Origin: an uncultured Hungatella sp.
GTDB taxonomy: Bacteria; Bacillota; Clostridia; Lachnospirales; Lachnospiraceae
Direction of reading: 5' to 3'
DNA: 37,725 nt
Assembly: GCA_947089145.1 (NCBI GenBank)
Contig: CAMUJH010000038.1
Location: 1-37,725 of the forward strand
The translations under genes were made by a program, and so were the position numbers. The notes beneath the pieces are model-generated. The model did no database searches and had not been told where the DNA came from. It saw only the letters and a program-made list of their open reading frames with translations. Positions 33,485-37,725 of the stretch are shown here, in pieces (positions within the stretch are counted from its first letter, which is position 1; each line of letters begins with the position of its first letter).

Positions 33485-33517
33485 CAGAGTGTATAGACTG
33501 GTTTTCTATACACTCTG
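33485..33517. terminator. Bidirectional hairpin terminator between the glucosidase and dtd genes
   Basis: CAGAGTGTATAG and CTATACACTCTG form a perfect 12-bp stem with a 9-base loop. The flanking T-runs are weak on both strands (ACTCTGTATT and CTTTTATG), so efficiency is uncertain. Confidence 0.55.
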
Positions 33518-33579
33518 ACTCTGTATTCCTATTGTGTTGTGACTGTGCTATTGACCCTTTCGTTGGCAGACAGCATTCT

Positions 33580-34032
33580 TCAAATAAATTCATTATGGCT
33601 GTCCAGCATCAGTGTAAAAGGTCCGTCGTTGACCAGTGACACTTCCATATAAGCGCCGAATATGCCCTGCTCTACCCGTTTTGCGTACAATCTGCACCTT
33701 TCTACCGCATATTGATAAAGCTCCTTGGCCATTTGGGGAGAACCGGCTTTTATAAAACTTGGGCGGTTGCCTTTCCTGCAGTCTGCATACAAGGTAAACT
33801 GGCTTACCACCAGTATCTCCCCTTCCACATCTGCCAGAGACAGATTGGTTTTTCCGTTTTCGTCCTGGAAAATCCTCAGCTTGCAGATTTTGTCAATCAT
33901 CCTGTCAGCAATCTGCCTGGTATCTTCTTCCTCCACCCCCAGAAGTATCAGGTATCCCGGTCCGATGGAGCCTGCAATCTGTCCTTCTGCAAAAACCTTC
34001 GCCTCTTTTACTCTCTGCAATACCACTCTCAT
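33580..34032 (-). CDS. dtd: D-aminoacyl-tRNA deacylase
   Basis: This 150-residue protein is the usual length for DTD. It starts [13 protein letters not shown] and carries the catalytic SQFTLYAD and the cross-subunit NDGPFTLML segment that recognises D-aminoacyl groups through a Gly-cisPro turn. It frees tRNA from mis-attached D-amino acids and glycine. The start at 34032 follows GAGGAGGG. A longer open frame to 34182 reads through the 99-bp repeat and part of the upstream gene and has no ribosome site. It lies 121 bases after the GDPD gene, and the gap is filled mainly by the repeat. Confidence 0.96.
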   Translation of the reverse strand: MRVVLQRVKEAKVFAEGQIAGSIGPGYLILLGVEEEDTRQIADRMIDKICKLRIFQDENGKTNLSLADVEGEILVVSQFTLYADCRKGNRPSFIKAGSPQMAKELYQYAVERCRLYAKRVEQGIFGAYMEVSLVNDGPFTLMLDSHNEFI

Positions 34033-34053
34033 TTTATCCCTCCTCGTTACTTT

Positions 34054-34152
34054 AAAAGTCCGCCGCCGATTAGGCGGCATGCATTCAGGTATGCCAAATG
34101 CACCCGCCAGACTTTCATGTGTGGCGGCGCGTCCCCAGCCGGGCGCATGGGG
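34054..34152 (-). repeat. Full copy of the 99-bp coding-compatible repeat, intergenic
   Basis: It fills the gap between the GDPD and dtd genes and begins directly after the GDPD stop codon. It is gap-free against 19123-19221 with about 80% identity. On the minus strand its frame reads [17 protein letters not shown] and [16 protein letters not shown]. Inverted repeats include CCGCC-GATTA-GGCGG and GGCAT/ATGCC. Confidence 0.85.
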
Positions 34153-34153
34153 T

Positions 34154-35950
34154 TTACTTAAGCAGCGCCCGCACATACCCAAGAAGGTTCTCTGTACCTT
34201 CCTCCCGGTATAAAATTTCCCTTGCGAAAACCGGCATGTCCGTAATCACATTATCCACAGCCAGGACCCGCATCCGTTCCAGTTCCGCCCTATCATTGAC
34301 TGTCCAGGCATGAACGCTTTTCCCTTCCTCATGGGCCAGGGTTACCAGGCTTTCGGTTATAAACCCTGAGCGGATGCTGATCACGTCAATCTCTTCATTT
34401 CTATAGTAATCCCCGTAAGCCGCAGGAAGAATATAGCCTGTGCGGATATTGGGATTTATACTCTTTATTTGTCTTAAGCATTCCATGTTCGTGCAGGTAA
34501 TGATGCACTGATCCTCCATCTCGTGCTCTTCTACCAGGCGGCAGACTTTTTGAGGCAGCGAACTTTCCGTTCCCGCATACTTTATCTCAATGTTCAGATT
34601 CAGCCGGCCTTTGGCATACTCCATGGCTTCTGTCAGCGTAGGAATCGGTTCCCCTGCGTACTCCTCTGAAAACCAGCTTCCCACCTCCACTTCCCTTAAT
34701 TCCTCTAAAGTCATATCTGATATTTCCATGGCGATGCCTGACACCCGGCGCAAATTTTCATCGTGACAGAGGACTGCTGCGCCGTCCTTTGTCTCCTGTA
34801 CATCGATCTCTGCCCAATCAGCCATCTCTTCCACTGCCGCCATCAAAGCTGCCATGGTATTTTCCGGCGCGGACTTTGAGCTGCCTCTGTGGGCCGTGAT
34901 CTCTGTCTGCACCACAAAGGAACTGGATAAGAAGCTGCCGTTGCAGGCGCTGTCAATAAGGCCGGCTCCTGTTATAATGCCTGCCCCAGCCAGAAAAAGC
35001 AGGCCGTTTTTCCGGCTCAGGAATGCTGTCCCAGTGTCAAAAAAGTGCTGCCTGCCTATTCTATTTTTTCCGTACCGATAATACTGCACCGTCAGATCCG
35101 CAAAATAGAACAGGCTTGCAGCCATGCTTGCCAGGGCCATAATGCTCCACTCCGCCCAGTCTGCCGCCCGCAGAAGAAATGCGAATTCCAGATCCTGCCT
35201 GACAAAAAGCACTGCCGCCAAAGCCATAATAGCCACCATCGCCACATAACATGCCCCGGCGCCGGCCGCAATAAGAAGCTGGGGAAGAACGATTCGGACT
35301 ATTATCCCCGCCTCCCTTCCTCTTAATAGTTCTACGCTGTCTCTTTTGCTGTCATAATAAAATTTCTGTTCTGTCATGCACCCATGGAATACAAAATAAG
35401 AAGGAATGACAGCGGCGATGCAGATGCACACAAAAAGAAATGCCCCGCCCCACAGAAATGGATTGGCGGACATTTCCTCAATAACAAAGTTTACTGGTTT
35501 CACATGGGTCAGGGTCCTGTACAAATAGAAAATGTTCATAAGAAAAAAATCCGCAGCAGCAACTGCAAAAAGACGGAAGTTCTTTCTCGCCAGCTGTTCT
35601 TTTGTGCTTCGGATTCCCGCAGAAAGAATCTGGAGAGCCGGCATCTTTAGAGAATACACGGCTCCTGAATAGGCCGCCACCAGTCCTCCCGCCTCCACCG
35701 CAAGAAGCAAAAGCCCCGCAAGAACAAGCACGAAAAACACGGGAAGCGTCCAGGGGCTTAACAGAACCTTCCCCGCATTTTCCAGAGTTAAATAGCTGTA
35801 CCCTGCCCTGCCCAGAGAAAACCTTATGCCGGCATTCAGAAGCTGCAGATAGATGCAGGAAGCTGCCAGCCGGTATCCTATATGAAACGTCAGCAGATTT
35901 TTGCTGTTAAACCGGATGATTTCGCTTGTGTCGTGTAATAGAAGCCTCAT
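34154..35950 (-). CDS. Membrane glycerophosphoryl diester phosphodiesterase
   Basis: This 598-residue protein has a membrane domain with about seven or eight helices (1-345), followed by a GDPD catalytic domain (350-598) facing out. Active-site features are [12 protein letters not shown] (general acid His and Arg), [10 protein letters not shown] (metal-binding Glu-Asp), CHDENL (second His) and NLNIEIK. It hydrolyses glycerophosphodiesters, or possibly the glycerol-phosphate chain of lipoteichoic acid. The ATG directly follows the stop of the alarmone synthetase gene, so they are coupled. The 3' end abuts the 99-bp repeat, and the last codon-stop pair (AAG TAA) is at the element edge, so insertion may have changed the very C-terminus. 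Confidence 0.92.
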   Translation of the reverse strand: MRLLLHDTSEIIRFNSKNLLTFHIGYRLAASCIYLQLLNAGIRFSLGRAGYSYLTLENAGKVLLSPWTLPVFFVLVLAGLLLLAVEAGGLVAAYSGAVYSLKMPALQILSAGIRSTKEQLARKNFRLFAVAAADFFLMNIFYLYRTLTHVKPVNFVIEEMSANPFLWGGAFLFVCICIAAVIPSYFVFHGCMTEQKFYYDSKRDSVELLRGREAGIIVRIVLPQLLIAAGAGACYVAMVAIMALAAVLFVRQDLEFAFLLRAADWAEWSIMALASMAASLFYFADLTVQYYRYGKNRIGRQHFFDTGTAFLSRKNGLLFLAGAGIITGAGLIDSACNGSFLSSSFVVQTEITAHRGSSKSAPENTMAALMAAVEEMADWAEIDVQETKDGAAVLCHDENLRRVSGIAMEISDMTLEELREVEVGSWFSEEYAGEPIPTLTEAMEYAKGRLNLNIEIKYAGTESSLPQKVCRLVEEHEMEDQCIITCTNMECLRQIKSINPNIRTGYILPAAYGDYYRNEEIDVISIRSGFITESLVTLAHEEGKSVHAWTVNDRAELERMRVLAVDNVITDMPVFAREILYREEGTENLLGYVRALLK

Positions 35951-36607
35951 TTATGTCATTCCCCGCTGTTCCCTGTGGCTGTTCCACTCCAAAATATCCT
36001 GATTCAGCGAATACATTTTGGCATCCAGCATATCTACCATATCTGCGCAGGCTTTCAATTCCTGCTGCAGATATGCAGGGCCTTCTCCCTCAAATTTATA
36101 ATAAATCTTATGCTCTAAACTGGCCCAGAAATCCATGGCTACGGTCCGTATCTGGATTTCCACTTTCGTCTCCACAGGACCATCGGAGAGATATACCGGG
36201 ATTGTGACTACCATGTGGTAGCTTTTATATCCATTTGGTTTCGGATTTTTTATATAGTCTTTGACATACAGCACTGTTACGTCCCTTTGCCTGGATATCA
36301 TATCGGCAATCTGATAGATATCCGAGGTAAAGGAACAGATAATGCGGATTCCGGCAATATCGCTTAACTTTTCTGTCATATTGGAAACCGTCACCTCGTA
36401 TTTGTGGCGCTTCATCTTTTTGACAATGCTTTCTGCCGTCTTTAGTCTGGATTTTACGTGCTCAATGGGCGTGTAATTGTAAATGTGCACAAACTCGTTG
36501 TTCAGGATCTCGATTTTTACATTGATCTCCTTTAATGCTGAGTTGTACAGAAACATTAATGAATTCCACTGCTCCAGCTGGTCATACGTCTTGGGGATAT
36601 TAGCCAT
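35951..36607 (-). CDS. Small alarmone synthetase ((p)ppGpp synthetase, RelQ/YjbM-like)
   Basis: This 218-residue protein has a single RelA/SpoT synthetase domain: DIAGIRIICSF (83-93), KPNGYKSYH (123-131) and EIQIRTVAMDFWASLEHKI (150-168). There are no hydrolase or TGS domains, as in SAS1-type enzymes. It makes pppGpp/ppGpp from GTP/GDP and ATP in response to envelope or nutrient stress and is usually controlled at transcription. A C-terminal helix follows as in RelQ tetramers. It lies directly before the GDPD gene (TAA-ATG touching), which may link alarmone output to membrane phosphodiester turnover; that link is inference. The RBS is CAGAAGGAGGAT. Confidence 0.93.
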   Translation of the reverse strand: MANIPKTYDQLEQWNSLMFLYNSALKEINVKIEILNNEFVHIYNYTPIEHVKSRLKTAESIVKKMKRHKYEVTVSNMTEKLSDIAGIRIICSFTSDIYQIADMISRQRDVTVLYVKDYIKNPKPNGYKSYHMVVTIPVYLSDGPVETKVEIQIRTVAMDFWASLEHKIYYKFEGEGPAYLQQELKACADMVDMLDAKMYSLNQDILEWNSHREQRGMT

Positions 36608-36660
36608 CCTATCCTCCTTCTGTTATGCCTGTGTCAAGGAAGCGTGCTGATGCACACGCA

Positions 36661-36685
36661 GATCCCGGCCGGCAGGCCGGGGATG
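36661..36685. other. GC-rich hairpin after the S1-domain gene
   Basis: GATCCCGGCC and GGCCGGGGAT pair with one bulge around GGCA, six bases downstream of the S1 gene stop. There is no T-run, so termination is uncertain. Confidence 0.35.
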
Positions 36686-36690
36686 CTGTA

Positions 36691-37485
36691 TTATAGTTTC
36701 AGCCCTTTCAGCAGTGCGCCCAGGCCGGTGGAAACTTCCCCTGAACTTTTGTATTCGAAACGGGCTGGAGTCTCTTCCTCTTCTTTGTCTTCCAGGCCTT
36801 TCATGGTCAGGCTGATTTTGCCGTTTTCTACGGAACGTATCTTTACTTTTACCTGCTGGCCTTCTTTCAATACAACGCCGGGGTGCTTAATTCTCTGGCT
36901 GCTGATCTGGGAAACATGAAGCAGGCCGGATACGCCGCCTTCCAGATTTACAAATGCACCGTAATCTTTCAGGCTGTCTACTGTCCCTTCTACAATGTCT
37001 CCTGCTTTATAGGAAGCGATCTTTTTCTGGCGTTCTTCGTCTCTGCGCTCTTTTAACAGTTCTCTGGCTGAGAGAACAAGACGCTTTTTCTCCGGATCTG
37101 CAGTGATGACATAGGCTTCGATGTATTTGCCAATCCAGTCTTCCAGTTTTTCTACATATTCTAAGGAGATCTGGGATGCTGGAATAAATGCCTGAATTTC
37201 GTTTAAATATGCAATGGCTCCGCCTTTTACAATCTCTTTGATCTTTACTTTTACCACGGTCTTGTCTGCCTGCATCTGACGGAGTTCCTGCCACTTTTCT
37301 GCGTTGGGGGAGCCTTCGGGTACATAGGTCTGGCTGCGGCGCTCATCGAATGCTTTGTAGGATTCTTCTAGTTCGCTGGCATAGTCAGCCATGGATTCGG
37401 CAGGGGCTGCGCCTGACTCGGCGGCTTCCTGGGATGCTGGTGCTTCGGTGGTGAGTACTTCTTCGTTTCTTAATTCTTCGCTCAT
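36691..37485 (-). CDS. S1-domain RNA-binding protein (ribosomal protein S1-like)
   Basis: This 264-residue protein has an acidic, Ala/Glu-rich N-terminus (1-70), then two S1 OB-fold domains. The first (about 73-145) is divergent, with VKVKIKEIVKGGAIAYLNEI and AFIPASQIS. The second (about 162-232) is canonical: GDIVEGTVDSLKDYGAFVNL and GLLHVSQIS. A short tail follows. It binds single-stranded RNA and may assist translation or RNA decay; it is shorter than true ribosomal S1 (four to six domains). GGGAGG precedes the ATG by nine bases. The upstream region is GC-rich and includes the 47-bp tandem repeat, and no clear promoter is visible between them. Confidence 0.9.
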   Translation of the reverse strand: MSEELRNEEVLTTEAPASQEAAESGAAPAESMADYASELEESYKAFDERRSQTYVPEGSPNAEKWQELRQMQADKTVVKVKIKEIVKGGAIAYLNEIQAFIPASQISLEYVEKLEDWIGKYIEAYVITADPEKKRLVLSARELLKERRDEERQKKIASYKAGDIVEGTVDSLKDYGAFVNLEGGVSGLLHVSQISSQRIKHPGVVLKEGQQVKVKIRSVENGKISLTMKGLEDKEEEETPARFEYKSSGEVSTGLGALLKGLKL

Positions 37486-37588
37486 GTTATTGGGCCTCCC
37501 TGTAGTTATTTTTGTTTGGTGTTTTTGTAGGGAATGATGATGCCTGGCTGGCTCTTTGGTGTTTTTTTGGGGGGCGGGGGCTTCGGGT

Positions 37589-37716
37589 GAAGGACTTCGG
37601 GCTCGCTTCGCCTCGCTTGGGGAGGCGCTTCGCTTGAAGGACTTCGGGCTCGCTTCGCCTCGCTTGGGGAGGCGCTTCGCTTGAAGGACTTCGGGCTCGC
37701 TTCGCCTCGCTTGGGG
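37589..37716. repeat. 47-bp tandem repeat, 2.7 copies, at the right edge of the window
   Basis: Units start at 37589, 37636 and 37683 and are identical where they overlap. Each starts GAAGGACTTCGGGCTCGC and has an internal CTTCGC/GCTTCG-rich pattern. The third unit breaks off into GGCGGGG nine bases before the window end. The track lies about 100 bases upstream of the S1 gene and has no spacer-like variation. Confidence 0.92.
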
Positions 37717-37725
37717 GGCGGGGTT

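Noticed and set aside
34033-34182. 50-residue N-terminal extension of D-aminoacyl-tRNA deacylase
   Set aside because: It is the translated 99-bp repeat plus the end of the GDPD gene. The canonical MRVVLQRV start has GAGGAGGG, and the total would exceed the family length. It is kept only as evidence for the repeat frame.
37589-37716. CRISPR array
   Set aside because: The 47-bp units are contiguous and identical with no unique spacers, and no cas genes are present.

Overview
The window looks like chromosome of an anaerobic, spore-former-related Firmicute, most likely Lachnospiraceae/Clostridia. The reasons are strong GGAGG ribosome sites, TTGACA/TATAAT-type promoters, a CarD/YlxM pair, an ATP-type PEP carboxykinase, a free-standing flavodiiron protein, a KtrAB-type potassium system, a ChW-repeat L,D-transpeptidase and a Cys-rich aldo/keto reductase. 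The species call is inference from gene content only. I see no rRNA, tRNA, CRISPR array, riboswitch or intact mobile element.

Layout. 1-1364: decayed accessory DNA, with the C-terminal part of an ICE/phage-type replication protein, a 42-codon scrap and an N-terminally truncated Rpn/transposase-like gene. 1366-4107: divergent MATE and MFS transporters. 4104-5431: ylxM, a hairpin cluster, CarD and a small conserved protein. 5594-8030: HAD phosphatase and pckA. 8180-11722: an orphan envelope operon (flippase, family-2 glycosyltransferase, ATP-grasp ligase), divergent from a secreted L,D-transpeptidase (11877-13268). 13342-14979: GT39-like membrane glycosyltransferase. 15088-27006: a long run of minus-strand genes with many 4-bp ATGA overlaps. 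In transcription order these are CcdA-TlpA fusion, zinc ABC importer (ZnuA, C, B), KtrB-KtrA potassium uptake, a heterodimeric ABC exporter, a flavodiiron protein and a PLP desulfhydrase/deaminase-like enzyme. 27044-28956: trigger-factor-like lipoprotein and Cof-type phosphatase. 29129-29416: small or remnant ORFs. 29614-33451: LysR regulator, a foldback repeat, then an aldo/keto reductase and 6-phospho-beta-glucosidase operon. 33580-37485: D-aminoacyl-tRNA deacylase, membrane GDPD, small alarmone synthetase and an S1-domain protein. 37589-37716: 47-bp tandem repeat at the right edge.

The most unusual signal is a 99-bp (33-codon) repeat present as two full copies (19123-19221 and 34054-34152) and two half copies (15041-15083 and 17321-17375). 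All copies lie in the same orientation. Three sit in the short gap just after a stop codon. The fourth is inside the ABC exporter gene, where it is translated in frame near the N-terminus. All copies keep the same peptide frame, and differences in the best-conserved stretch are often synonymous. This resembles a protein-compatible palindromic repeat. A second element of interest is a 178-bp foldback repeat at the end of the LysR gene, flanked by near-identical 11-bp direct repeats.
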